Below are positions 31,558-39,783 of a stretch of DNA of 64,000 bases, one piece after another. The notes beneath the pieces are model-generated. The model was not told where the DNA came from, did not search any database, and saw nothing but the letters and a program-made list of their open reading frames with translations. The stretch's first letter is position 1. Each line of letters begins with the position of its first letter. The DNA comes from Rhizobium sp. BK418 (GTDB lineage Bacteria > Pseudomonadota > Alphaproteobacteria > Rhizobiales > Rhizobiaceae). The stretch covers positions 552,310 to 616,309 of the forward strand of contig NZ_SLZK01000002.1 in assembly GCF_004341105.1 (NCBI RefSeq), written 5' to 3'. The position numbers and the translations under genes were made by a program.

Positions 31558-33771
31558 TCACGCTGCCTTGTCGGCGGCAGGATAGGGATCGAAGCGACTG
31601 TAGAAGGTCTCGCCCTTGGCGGCCATATCCTTCAGCAGCGGTGTTGGCTTGAAGTGATCGCCATAGGCTGCGGCCAGTTTTTCGGCGAGTTCCACGAAGG
31701 CCTTAACGCCCATCCCGTCGATGTAGCTCAGTGCACCGCCTGTATAGGGCGCGAAGCCGAAGCCGAGGATGGAACCGACATCGGCTTCGCGCGGATCGGT
31801 GACGATACCCTCTTCCATGGTGCGGGCGGCTTCGAGCGCGACCGTCACCAGGAAGCGCTGCTTCAGGGTGGCGACGTCGATTTCGGCGACCGGCTTCTGC
31901 GGATAGAGGGTCTTCAGCTCAGGCCAGAGGAACTTCTTGGCGGGCTTGGCCGGGTATTCGTAGAAGCCTTTGCCGTTCTTGCGGCCACGTCGGTCAAGCT
32001 CGTCGACCAGCTTGTTAATGAGGGCAAGGTGGCGTTCATCGACGGCCTTAGGGCCGAGATCCGCGACCGCCGCCTTGAGGATCTTCTGCGAGAGATCGAT
32101 CGCTACCTCATCGTTCAGCGACAGCGGGCCGACCGGCATGCCGGCCATCTTGGCTGCATTCTCGATCATCGGCGCGGGCACGCCTTCGATCAGCATGTCA
32201 TAGGCTTCGTGGATATAACGGAAGACGCAGCGGTTGACGAAGAAGCCTCTGGTATCGTTGACGACGATGGGCGTCTTCTTGATGGCTGCGACATAATCCA
32301 GGGCGACGGCGAGTGCCCGATCACCGGTATTCTTGCCGAGAATGACTTCAGTCAGCATCATCTTTTCGACCGGCGAAAAGAAATGCACGCCGATGAACTG
32401 GTCCGGACGCTTGGAATTTTCGGCAAGGCCCGTGATCGGGAGGGTCGAGGTGTTGGAGGCGAAGATGGTGGTTTCCGGGATAACGGCTTCCACCTGCTCG
32501 ATGACCGCCTTCTTGACGGCACGATCCTCGAAGACCGCTTCAATGACGAGATCGGCGTCCTTGAGATCGGCGTAATCGGCCGAGGGCGTGATGCGGGAGA
32601 GAAGCGAGGCACCCTCGTCCTGTGTAAGACGACCCTTACCAATGGAATCCTTGACGAGGCCTTCGCCGACGCCCCTGCCCTTGGTGGCAGCCTCCATATC
32701 GCGGTCGATCAGGACCACTTCGAAACCTGCAGCGGCCGTGACATAGGCGATGGAGGCGCCCATGAAGCCTGCGCCGACGATGCCGATCTTCTTCAGTTCC
32801 GTTTTGGGCACGCCGGCCGGGCGACGGGCACCCTTGCCAAGCTCCTGCATGGAAATGAAGAGCGAGCGGATCATCGAGAAGGCCTCGGTGGTCTGCAATA
32901 TCTGCGTGAAATAACGCTGCTCGATCTTCAGCGCCGTATCGAAAGGAACCTGCAGACCTTCATAAACGCATTTCAGGATAGCGAGCGCGCTCGGATAATT
33001 GCCTGATGTTTCGCGGCGCAGGATGGCCGGAGCCGCCGGCCAGAGCTGGGCCGCAGCGGGTGTCCAGATGCCGCCGCCCGGCACCTTGAAGGCCTTTTCG
33101 TCCCAGGGCGCGATGGGTTTCAGGCCATCCTTGATCATCTGCTTGGCGGCCGGGATCAGCTGATCTGGATCCACCACCTGATGGATGAGGTTCATGGCCT
33201 TGGCGCGCGAAGCGTTCAGCGACTGGCCCGTCGTCATCATCTGCAAGGCGGACTGGGCATCGGTGAGGCGCGAGATACGCTGCGTGCCGCCGGCACCGGG
33301 GAAGATGCCGACCTTGACTTCCGGCAGCGCGATCTTGACGCTCTTCGAATTGGAGGCGACGCGGCCGTGGCAGGCGAGCGACATCTCGAAGGCACCGCCC
33401 ATGCAGGTGCCGTTGATGGCCGAAACCCAGGGTTTGCCGCAGGTTTCGATCTTGCGGAAGAGGCCGGTCATGCGGCCGACGAGATCGAAGAGTTTTTGCG
33501 CGGCGCCGTCGGGATTTGCGGCCTTCTCCTGCTGGTAGAAGGCGAACATCGACTTGATCATCGACAGATCGGCGCCGCCCGAAAAGGAAGACTTGCCCGA
33601 GGTAATAACGACGCCCTTGACGGCGCTGTCGGCGACCGTCGCATCGATGATGGCGTCGAGCTCGCTCATCACGTCCTCGGTGAAGACGTTCATCGACTTG
33701 CCGGGCATGTCCCAAGTCACCAGGGCAATACCATCCGCATCGGTCTCGACGGTGAAGTTGGTGTAGCTCAT
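31558..33771 (-). CDS. FadB/FadJ-type bifunctional enoyl-CoA hydratase / 3-hydroxyacyl-CoA dehydrogenase
   Basis: This 737-aa protein carries out the hydration and NAD-dependent dehydrogenation steps of fatty-acid beta-oxidation. The N-terminal crotonase domain (about 1-190) includes SGKSSFSGGADLSMIK and INGTCMGGAFEMSLACHGRV. The dehydrogenase domain begins IGIVGAGFMGASIAYVTAAA (about 331-350) and contains FASNTSTLPITGLA and GVHFFSPVEKM. The two C-terminal 3HCDH parts follow. It is the third gene of a leftward acyl-CoA dehydrogenase, thiolase, FadB cluster, 12 bp after the thiolase stop. Confidence 0.94.
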   Translation of the reverse strand: MSYTNFTVETDADGIALVTWDMPGKSMNVFTEDVMSELDAIIDATVADSAVKGVVITSGKSSFSGGADLSMIKSMFAFYQQEKAANPDGAAQKLFDLVGRMTGLFRKIETCGKPWVSAINGTCMGGAFEMSLACHGRVASNSKSVKIALPEVKVGIFPGAGGTQRISRLTDAQSALQMMTTGQSLNASRAKAMNLIHQVVDPDQLIPAAKQMIKDGLKPIAPWDEKAFKVPGGGIWTPAAAQLWPAAPAILRRETSGNYPSALAILKCVYEGLQVPFDTALKIEQRYFTQILQTTEAFSMIRSLFISMQELGKGARRPAGVPKTELKKIGIVGAGFMGASIAYVTAAAGFEVVLIDRDMEAATKGRGVGEGLVKDSIGKGRLTQDEGASLLSRITPSADYADLKDADLVIEAVFEDRAVKKAVIEQVEAVIPETTIFASNTSTLPITGLAENSKRPDQFIGVHFFSPVEKMMLTEVILGKNTGDRALAVALDYVAAIKKTPIVVNDTRGFFVNRCVFRYIHEAYDMLIEGVPAPMIENAAKMAGMPVGPLSLNDEVAIDLSQKILKAAVADLGPKAVDERHLALINKLVDELDRRGRKNGKGFYEYPAKPAKKFLWPELKTLYPQKPVAEIDVATLKQRFLVTVALEAARTMEEGIVTDPREADVGSILGFGFAPYTGGALSYIDGMGVKAFVELAEKLAAAYGDHFKPTPLLKDMAAKGETFYSRFDPYPAADKAA

Positions 33772-33783
33772 CGTCTCTCTCCC

Positions 33784-34992
33784 TTAGACGCGTTCGATGA
33801 CGGTTGCCGTGCCCATGCCGGCGCCGATGCAGAGGGTTACCAGCGCGGTGTTGAGATCGCGGCGTTCCAGCTCATCCAGCACGGTGCCGAGGATCATGGC
33901 GCCGGTAGCACCCAGCGGATGTCCCATGGCGATTGCGCCGCCATTGACGTTGATCTGGTCGTGGGGGATGTCGAAAGCCTGCATGTAGCGCAACACGACG
34001 GCGGCAAAAGCCTCGTTCAGCTCGAAAAGATCGATATCGGCAAGGTTCATGCCTGTCCGCTTCAGGAGCTTTTCGGTGACATCGACCGGGCCGGTCAGCA
34101 TGAGGGCCGGATCGGAGCCGATATTGGCGAAAGCCTTGATGCGGGCGCGCGGCTTCAGACCCATGCTTTCGCCCCCGGCCTTCGAGCCGAGCAGGACGGC
34201 AGCGGCGCCATCGACGATGCCAGAGGAATTGCCGGCATGGTGGACATAGTTGACGCGCTCGACTTCCGGATGGGCCTGGATGGCGACGGCTTCGAAGCCG
34301 CCCATTTCGCCCGGCATCTGGAAGGAGGGATTGAGGGAGGCGAGCGCCTGCATGTCCGTGCCGGGGCGCATATGCTCATCATGGGCCAGGATCGTCAGAC
34401 CGTTCTGGTCCCTGACCGGGATGACGGAATTCTTGAACCAGCCGTTGTTCCAGGCATTTGCGGCCCGCTTCTGGCTTTCGACTGCGTAAGCGTCGACGTC
34501 GTCACGGGAAAAGCCGTATTTGGTGGCGATGAGATCGGCCGACACACCCTGCGGCATGAAATAGGCCGGGAAGTTCACCGAAGGGTCCATGAACCAGGCG
34601 CCGCCGGACATGCCGAGGCCCACGCGGGACATGCTTTCGACGCCGCCGGCAATGACGATATCGTCGGCGCCCTGTGCGATCTTGCCGGCGCCGAAGTTCA
34701 CGGCATCGAGGCCGGAGGCGCAGAAACGGGAGATCTGCATGCCTGGCGCTCTCGTCGAGTAACCGGCTTCGAAAGCGGCAGCCTTGGGAATGACGGCACC
34801 GGCATCCATGACCGGATCGACGCAGCCCATGATGATGTCATCGACCGTCTCGGTGTTGAGACCGTTGCGGTCGCGGATCGCCTCCAGCGTCTTTGCCGCG
34901 AGGCGGACTGAGGGCACTTCATGCAGCGCGCCATCCTTCTTGCCGCGGCCGCGGGGCGTGCGGACGTGATCGTAAATGAAAACCTCGGTCAT
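33784..34992 (-). CDS. fadA: Acetyl-CoA acyltransferase (thiolase)
   Basis: This 402-aa thiolase performs the last cleavage of beta-oxidation. Cys91 ([14 protein letters not shown]) is the acyl-carrying nucleophile, [15 protein letters not shown] carries the His, and [19 protein letters not shown] the second Cys. It lies between the acyl-CoA dehydrogenase (99-bp gap) and the FadB-type gene (12-bp gap). This matches a fatty-acid FadAB pair better than an isolated acetoacetyl-CoA thiolase. Confidence 0.93.
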   Translation of the reverse strand: MTEVFIYDHVRTPRGRGKKDGALHEVPSVRLAAKTLEAIRDRNGLNTETVDDIIMGCVDPVMDAGAVIPKAAAFEAGYSTRAPGMQISRFCASGLDAVNFGAGKIAQGADDIVIAGGVESMSRVGLGMSGGAWFMDPSVNFPAYFMPQGVSADLIATKYGFSRDDVDAYAVESQKRAANAWNNGWFKNSVIPVRDQNGLTILAHDEHMRPGTDMQALASLNPSFQMPGEMGGFEAVAIQAHPEVERVNYVHHAGNSSGIVDGAAAVLLGSKAGGESMGLKPRARIKAFANIGSDPALMLTGPVDVTEKLLKRTGMNLADIDLFELNEAFAAVVLRYMQAFDIPHDQINVNGGAIAMGHPLGATGAMILGTVLDELERRDLNTALVTLCIGAGMGTATVIERV

Positions 34993-35034
34993 TGTCTCAT
35001 CTCCCTGGCGGCAATCTGTTTTGCCTCAAATCTC

Positions 35035-35089
35035 GACGGGAGGAGAAAAGCCCCTCCCCACCCCTCCCGACAAGGGGGAGGGAGCACCG
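35035..35089. repeat. G/C-run hairpin between beta-oxidation genes
   Basis: A CCCCTCCCCACCCCTCCC stretch faces AAGGGGGAGGGAG and can form a strong, imperfect hairpin between the acyl-CoA dehydrogenase and thiolase genes. This kind of run occurs repeatedly in rhizobial intergenic DNA (compare about 48481-48505). It could slow transcription or protect the mRNA end. Confidence 0.45.
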
Positions 35090-35091
35090 TC

Positions 35092-36885
35092 TCAAAAGGC
35101 TTCGGCGGCGAGTTCCATCATCGTGTCTGCGCCGGTTTCGATACGGGTCTTGCGCAATGCAGTTTCGGGCATGATGCGCTCCATGAAGAATTTCGCCGTG
35201 ATCAGCTTGTTCTTCAGATAATCCTCGCGTGTGTCGCCGGCGGCAAGGCGTTCGTTGGCGGCTTTTGCCATGCGCGCCCACATATAGCCGAGGATGACCA
35301 GGCCGAAGAGGTGCATATAATCGGTTGAACCGGCGCCGGCATTGTCGGGCTTGGCCATAGCATTCTGCATGAACCACATGGTTGCGCCCTGCACATCGTT
35401 CAAGCCCTTTTTCAGGTGCTTGGTGAAGAAGGTCAGCTGCTCGTCATTGCGGTTTTCCTCGCAGAAATCGCCGACTTCCTTGAAGAGGGCCATAGCGGCG
35501 CGGCCGCCGTTCAGCGCCAGCTTGCGGCCAACGAGATCGAGCGCCTGGATACCGTTGGCACCTTCGTAGATCATGGCAATACGGGCATCGCGCACATACT
35601 GGCTCATGCCGTGTTCCTCGATATAGCCATGGCCGCCGAAGACCTGCTGGGCCATCACGGCATGATCGAAGCCCCTGTCGGTCATCACGCCCTTGAGGAT
35701 CGGCGTAACGAGGCCGAGAATATCGTCCGCTGTCTGGCGTTCCTTCTCGTCGCTGGCGCGATGGGCGATATCGGATTTCAGCGCAGTCCAGAGCAGGAAG
35801 GCGCGGCCAGCCTCGTTGAAGGATTTGATCGTCATCAGTGCTCGGCGGATATCCGGGTGGACGATAATCGGATCGGCCTTCTTGTCCGGGGCCTTGGGGC
35901 CGGACAGCGAGCGGCCCTGGAGGCGCTCTCGGGCGTAGCTGGCGGCATTCTGATAGGCGATCTCGGAAATGGCGATGCCCTGCAGGCCGACCATCAGACG
36001 GGCCTCGTTCATCATCACGAACATGGCGTTCAGGCCACGGTTTTCCGTGCCGATCAGGAAGCCCGTCGCTTCGTCGTAGTTCATGACGCAAGTGGCGTTG
36101 CCGTGGATACCCATCTTGTGTTCGATCGCGCCGCAGGAAACGCCGTTACGGGCGCCGAGCGCTCCGTCCTTACCGACGAGGAATTTCGGGACGATGAAGA
36201 GCGAGATGCCTTTGGTGCCCTCAGGCGCACCCTCGATGCGGGCGAGGACCAAGTGGACGATATTATCGGTCAGGTCGTGCTCTCCAGCGGAGATGAAGAT
36301 CTTCTGGCCGGAAATCCTGTAGCTGCCGTCGTCCTGCGGCACCGCCTTGGTGCGCAGCATGCCGAGATCAGTACCGCAATGCGGTTCGGTGAGGTTCATG
36401 GTGCCGGACCACGTGCCATCCACCATCTTAGGCAGATAGGTATTCTTCTGCTCGTCAGTGCCGTGGACGAGGATCGCGGCTATGGCACCCTGCGTCAGGC
36501 CCGGATACATCATTAGCGACATATTGGCCGCTGAAGTATATTCGCCGACCGCGGTGTGCAGTATATAGGGCAGTCCCTGACCGCCGAATTCCTCCGGAAC
36601 GGCAAGCCCGATCCAGCCGCCTTCCCGATAGGCCTGATAGGCCTCCCTGAAGCCCCTCGGCGTCGATACCGTACCGTCGCCTAGGCGCGTACAGCCTTCC
36701 TGATCGCCGGAATAATTCAGGGGGAACACAACTCCCTCGGCCAACTTCGCCGCCTCGCCCAAGATAGCCTCGACCATGTCAGGCGTGACGTCGGCAAAGC
36801 CGGGGAGATTGTTGTAACGCTCGAGACCCAGCACATCATTGAGCACGAAGAGCGTGTCGTTCACCGGGGCCTTGTAGATTGGCAT
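35092..36885 (-). CDS. Acyl-CoA dehydrogenase
   Basis: This 597-aa FAD enzyme carries out the first step of beta-oxidation. It starts [20 protein letters not shown] and carries the ACAD signatures [12 protein letters not shown] (with a preceding SGTM) and [20 protein letters not shown]. The length (about 600 aa) and the C-terminal extension match the long ACADs found beside fadAB in alphaproteobacteria. The frame is open 28 codons further upstream, but GGAGGAATTC before 36885 and the conserved start decide the ATG. A 22-bp palindrome lies 63 bp upstream. Confidence 0.94.
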   Translation of the reverse strand: MPIYKAPVNDTLFVLNDVLGLERYNNLPGFADVTPDMVEAILGEAAKLAEGVVFPLNYSGDQEGCTRLGDGTVSTPRGFREAYQAYREGGWIGLAVPEEFGGQGLPYILHTAVGEYTSAANMSLMMYPGLTQGAIAAILVHGTDEQKNTYLPKMVDGTWSGTMNLTEPHCGTDLGMLRTKAVPQDDGSYRISGQKIFISAGEHDLTDNIVHLVLARIEGAPEGTKGISLFIVPKFLVGKDGALGARNGVSCGAIEHKMGIHGNATCVMNYDEATGFLIGTENRGLNAMFVMMNEARLMVGLQGIAISEIAYQNAASYARERLQGRSLSGPKAPDKKADPIIVHPDIRRALMTIKSFNEAGRAFLLWTALKSDIAHRASDEKERQTADDILGLVTPILKGVMTDRGFDHAVMAQQVFGGHGYIEEHGMSQYVRDARIAMIYEGANGIQALDLVGRKLALNGGRAAMALFKEVGDFCEENRNDEQLTFFTKHLKKGLNDVQGATMWFMQNAMAKPDNAGAGSTDYMHLFGLVILGYMWARMAKAANERLAAGDTREDYLKNKLITAKFFMERIMPETALRKTRIETGADTMMELAAEAF

Positions 36886-36947
36886 GGTTCGAATTCCTCC
36901 AATTCGGCGACCGGATCGCGCCGGCAGTGAGACTCTCTTACAAAATA

Positions 36948-36969
36948 TTGACGTTTGCGTAAACGTCAA
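36948..36969. promoter_or_regulatory. Perfect 22-bp palindrome upstream of the beta-oxidation cluster
   Basis: The arms TTGACGTTT (36948-36956) and AAACGTCAA (36961-36969) flank GCGT. The position before the first gene of the acyl-CoA dehydrogenase/fadA/fadB cluster, and the ACGT-containing arms, resemble operators of LiuR-type MerR regulators of acyl-CoA catabolism (inference). The regulator gene is not in this window. Confidence 0.75.
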
Positions 36970-37098
36970 ATTCTACACGCGCGCGATTTTATGAGAGTAA
37001 ATTCAGATGCGGTAAACCCAATGCTGCCCGTTTCCTTCTCCGGCTAAGCGCGCTACATTCGCTCAGACCTGCAGAAAGAGCCTGGGAGGAGCGATTTC

Positions 37099-37488
37099 AT
37101 GAGAAGGACGTGGCCTGCGGAGTTCAATTCCGTTTTCGATGCGGCGGAGGAAGTGACCATCGAACCCGTAGCTGTCGAGCCGATCAACGGCGAAAGACTG
37201 GCTGTACATGATGAGCCGCCGGCTCCGCGCAAGGCACTGAGGGTACGCATTTCCATGGAAACCTATGAACGCATCTGGCCGCTGGCCGAGATGCGTTTCC
37301 GGCCGGCCGAGGGGCCCTATGCCGGCAAGGCGGTGACGCTGATCGCCACCAATCCGCACTACCATCCCTGGCATCCGGCCGATGGCGGCTCGGAGGAGCG
37401 CGTCAGTGACAGCGGACGACACTACAAGACCGATTATCTGGTCGTGCATTTCCTGCTGGATGACGTGCGCGAACCTGTCGCCGCCTGA
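37099..37488 (+). CDS. Conserved-type hypothetical protein
   Basis: A 129-aa soluble protein with no recognised family. The body contains RVRISMETYERIWPLAEMRF and NPHYHPWHPADGG, and it ends FLLDDVREPVAA. Codon use matches the genome, and GGGAGGA lies at good distance from the ATG. It is transcribed divergently from the beta-oxidation cluster and ahead of a 3-methyladenine glycosylase gene. Confidence 0.7.
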   Translation: MRRTWPAEFNSVFDAAEEVTIEPVAVEPINGERLAVHDEPPAPRKALRVRISMETYERIWPLAEMRFRPAEGPYAGKAVTLIATNPHYHPWHPADGGSEERVSDSGRHYKTDYLVVHFLLDDVREPVAA

Positions 37489-37581
37489 GCATCATTCAGA
37501 TAGCTTGAGGACCCGAACCGCTTGAAGGCAGGGCTGCTCCCGGAATAGGCTTGCGGGCGACATCTATTCGGGAGCCAGGCC

Positions 37582-38265
37582 TTGAGCGATTTCGATATCA
37601 TCCGGCGACGTGCCGAAGACAGAAAAGGCGGCGCCGATGCGCTGAAAGCGAAGCTGCCGGCGATGCCTGACCACGAGGCGCTGCGCGCTTTGCCCGATGA
37701 CCGCATCCTCTCCGAAATGACGCGGCGCGTCTTTTACAGCGGCTTCGTACACAAGGTCATCGACAACAAATGGCCGGGTTTCGAAGAAGCTTTCGACGGC
37801 TTTGATCCTGCCGCACTCAATATCGCTCCGGATGAATACTGGCACGATCTGACTGGCGATGACCGCATCGTCAAAAATGGCGCGAAGATCATGTCCGTAC
37901 GCGCCAACGCGGCCTTCGTGCGCGAACTGGCGAAAGAGGCCGGCAGTGCCGGCGCCTTCTTCGCAGATTGGCCGCGCGAGGATCATATCGGCCTGCTCGA
38001 CGAGCTCAACAAACGCGGCAATCGGCTCGGCGGGATCACCGGTCAATATTTCCTGCGCAGCATCGGCCGCGACTGCTTTATCATGACAACAGATGTCATC
38101 GCCTGCCTCAGGGACGCAGGCGTGCCCCTTTCGGCATCGGGAACTGGCAAGAAGGACCAGCAGTTGATCCAGCAGACATTCAACCGCTGGGCCGCGGAAA
38201 CAGGGCTGCCTCTCGCCTATCTCTCGCGCATCTGCGGGCTTTCGATCGACGCTCCCCAAGAATGA
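37582..38265 (+). CDS. DNA-3-methyladenine glycosylase I family
   Basis: A 227-aa HhH-GPD-superfamily protein of the Tag type that would excise 3-methyladenine from DNA. Supporting segments are MTRRVFYSGFVHKVIDNKWP, then GFEEAFDGFDP, NGAKIMSVRANAAFV and ITGQYFLRSIGRDCFIMTTD (the helix-hairpin-helix and catalytic region). The zinc-binding Cys/His set of E. coli Tag is not evident, as in many alphaproteobacterial members. I take a TTG start because GGGAGCC precedes it and no ATG fits. It could act in base excision repair. Confidence 0.82.
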   Translation: MSDFDIIRRRAEDRKGGADALKAKLPAMPDHEALRALPDDRILSEMTRRVFYSGFVHKVIDNKWPGFEEAFDGFDPAALNIAPDEYWHDLTGDDRIVKNGAKIMSVRANAAFVRELAKEAGSAGAFFADWPREDHIGLLDELNKRGNRLGGITGQYFLRSIGRDCFIMTTDVIACLRDAGVPLSASGTGKKDQQLIQQTFNRWAAETGLPLAYLSRICGLSIDAPQE

Positions 38266-38341
38266 AATATTTCGGGCCGCTGGTTTTTTGCAAGGCCGTG
38301 ATTGCCTACCTCTCCGGAAGGTTCACTCGAAGGAGAAGATC

Positions 38342-39043
38342 ATGGCCGAGTTTCCCTATCGTAGCGCGCTGATCGTGGGCGCCGGTTCCGGCATCAGCGG
38401 CTCACTCGCCCGCAAGCTCTCGGAGCGAGGCGTGAAGGTCGGCCTGGCGGCACGCAATATCGGCAAGCTCGGGCCGTTGCTCGACGAAACCGGAGCCAAG
38501 GCCTTCGCCACCGATGCGGCGCAGCCGGCTGCGGTTGCGGCGCTGTTCGAACGCGTCGACGCCGAGATCGGCGAGCCTGATATCGTGATCTATAATGCCA
38601 GCGGCCGGGTGCGCGGGCCGATTGCCGAGCTCGATCCTGCCGAAGTGGAGCAGGCGATTGCAACCAGCGCCTTCGGCGGCTTCCTCGTCACGCAACAGGC
38701 GGCAAAACGGATGATCCCGCAGGGACACGGCGCAATTCTACTGACAGGGGCGACAGCCAGTATCAAGGGTTATGCGCAATCGGCGCCCTTTGCCATGGGG
38801 AAATTCGCGTTGCGCGGACTGGCGCAAAGTGCTGCCCGTGAACTCGGACCGCTTGGCATTCATGTAGCGCATTTCGTCATTGACGGTGTGGTCCGCTCCG
38901 CCACGAGACCGGACAAGAAAGACAAGCCCGACGGCACGCTTTCGCCCGATGCGATTGCGCAGTCCTATATCGATGTGCTGCTGCAGCATCGCAGCGCCTG
39001 GTCGCAGGAGGTCGAGCTGCGGCCTTGGACGGAAAACTTTTAG
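38342..39043 (+). CDS. SDR-family oxidoreductase lacking the catalytic Tyr
   Basis: A 233-aa Rossmann-fold protein of the short-chain dehydrogenase family. The nucleotide motif is LIVGAGSGISGSLARKL, and NASG is present. The usual YxxxK is replaced by FAMGK (APFAMGKFALRGLAQSAA), so the general-base Tyr is absent. It may have lost redox activity or belong to an SDR branch with different chemistry. GAAGGAG precedes the ATG at 38342. The following VOC gene starts 89 bp after its stop. Confidence 0.87.
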   Translation: MAEFPYRSALIVGAGSGISGSLARKLSERGVKVGLAARNIGKLGPLLDETGAKAFATDAAQPAAVAALFERVDAEIGEPDIVIYNASGRVRGPIAELDPAEVEQAIATSAFGGFLVTQQAAKRMIPQGHGAILLTGATASIKGYAQSAPFAMGKFALRGLAQSAARELGPLGIHVAHFVIDGVVRSATRPDKKDKPDGTLSPDAIAQSYIDVLLQHRSAWSQEVELRPWTENF

Positions 39044-39132
39044 TCCAGGCAGTCTCGATAGAGCATACCTCCTTTCCCGAAGGCGCCGAAACCAGTAGGA
39101 TCGGACCGGCTTCGACAGCCTGGGAGGGGACG

Positions 39133-39498
39133 ATGCTGCGCCTGGACCATGTGACGATCGATACGCGCGATGCGCCTGCCATGATCGCTTTTTTTGAAAA
39201 CATTCTTGGCGTGAAGGAAGGCTATCGGCCGCCCTTTCCCTCGCGCGGCCATTGGCTTTATCTCGACGATAAGCCGGTGATCCATCTGAGCCTGACGGAG
39301 CGGGCGGGTGATTTTCCATCCGGCATCTTCAATCATGTGGCCTTCAGCCTCTTCGAATTCGAACCGGCGCTCGCTCGCATCAAAGCCGGCGGTTATCGCT
39401 ACGAATATCGCGATATTCCTGATACCGCCCTCGGACAGGTGTTCGTCTACGGGCCTGAGGGCGTGAAGATCGAGTTGCAGTACAAGCGGCCGCTCTAA
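39133..39498 (+). CDS. VOC-family (glyoxalase-like) protein
   Basis: A 121-aa metal-binding VOC fold with two beta-alpha-beta-beta-beta modules. It starts MLRLDHVTIDTRDAPAMIAF and contains GIFNHVAFSLFEFE and GQVFVYGPEGVKIELQYKRP. The candidate metal ligands are His6, the His in FNHVAF and the Glu of KIELQY. The family includes glyoxalases, dioxygenases and resistance proteins; the substrate is not predictable. GGAGGGGA precedes the ATG, which excludes the longer open frame. It is probably co-transcribed with the SDR gene. Confidence 0.88.
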   Translation: MLRLDHVTIDTRDAPAMIAFFENILGVKEGYRPPFPSRGHWLYLDDKPVIHLSLTERAGDFPSGIFNHVAFSLFEFEPALARIKAGGYRYEYRDIPDTALGQVFVYGPEGVKIELQYKRPL

Positions 39499-39558
39499 AG
39501 CGCTTCGACGCGCAAAACTGGCCTGAGAAAGGCAAAAGTTAAAAAATTCTCATTCCGG

Positions 39559-39573
39559 TTAACGAGTTCTTTA
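39559..39573 (+). promoter_or_regulatory. CtrA-like half-site pair upstream of podJ
   Basis: TTAA-N7-TTTA (39559-39573, followed by CC) matches the CtrA box TTAA-N7-TTAA at all but one position. It lies about 210 bp upstream of the podJ start. Cell-cycle control of podJ by CtrA is known in related bacteria, but the site itself is only a candidate. Confidence 0.35.
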
Positions 39574-39783
39574 CCACGTTTCGTAAAAGGTGCGCGGTGA
39601 GCATTGGCGATCTGCATTCCTTTTATTTGTCTTGCGTCCAGGAGTGCCGCCAAAAACCTATCCAGCTTGAGGAAAGTCTAATTGACTATTTCCTTATGGA
39701 TGGTGCTCTCCGCTGTGTGCCCCGGTACGCTTCGGAAAAGGCAATGATCGGGCCCAGACCGGGCAATCGAAGCGAGCAAGAAC

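Noticed and set aside
32000..34911. Long rightward open frames antisense to the fadB and thiolase genes
   Set aside because: High GC content makes long antisense frames common. These proteins are rich in His, Arg and Gly without any domain, while the leftward frames match known enzymes.
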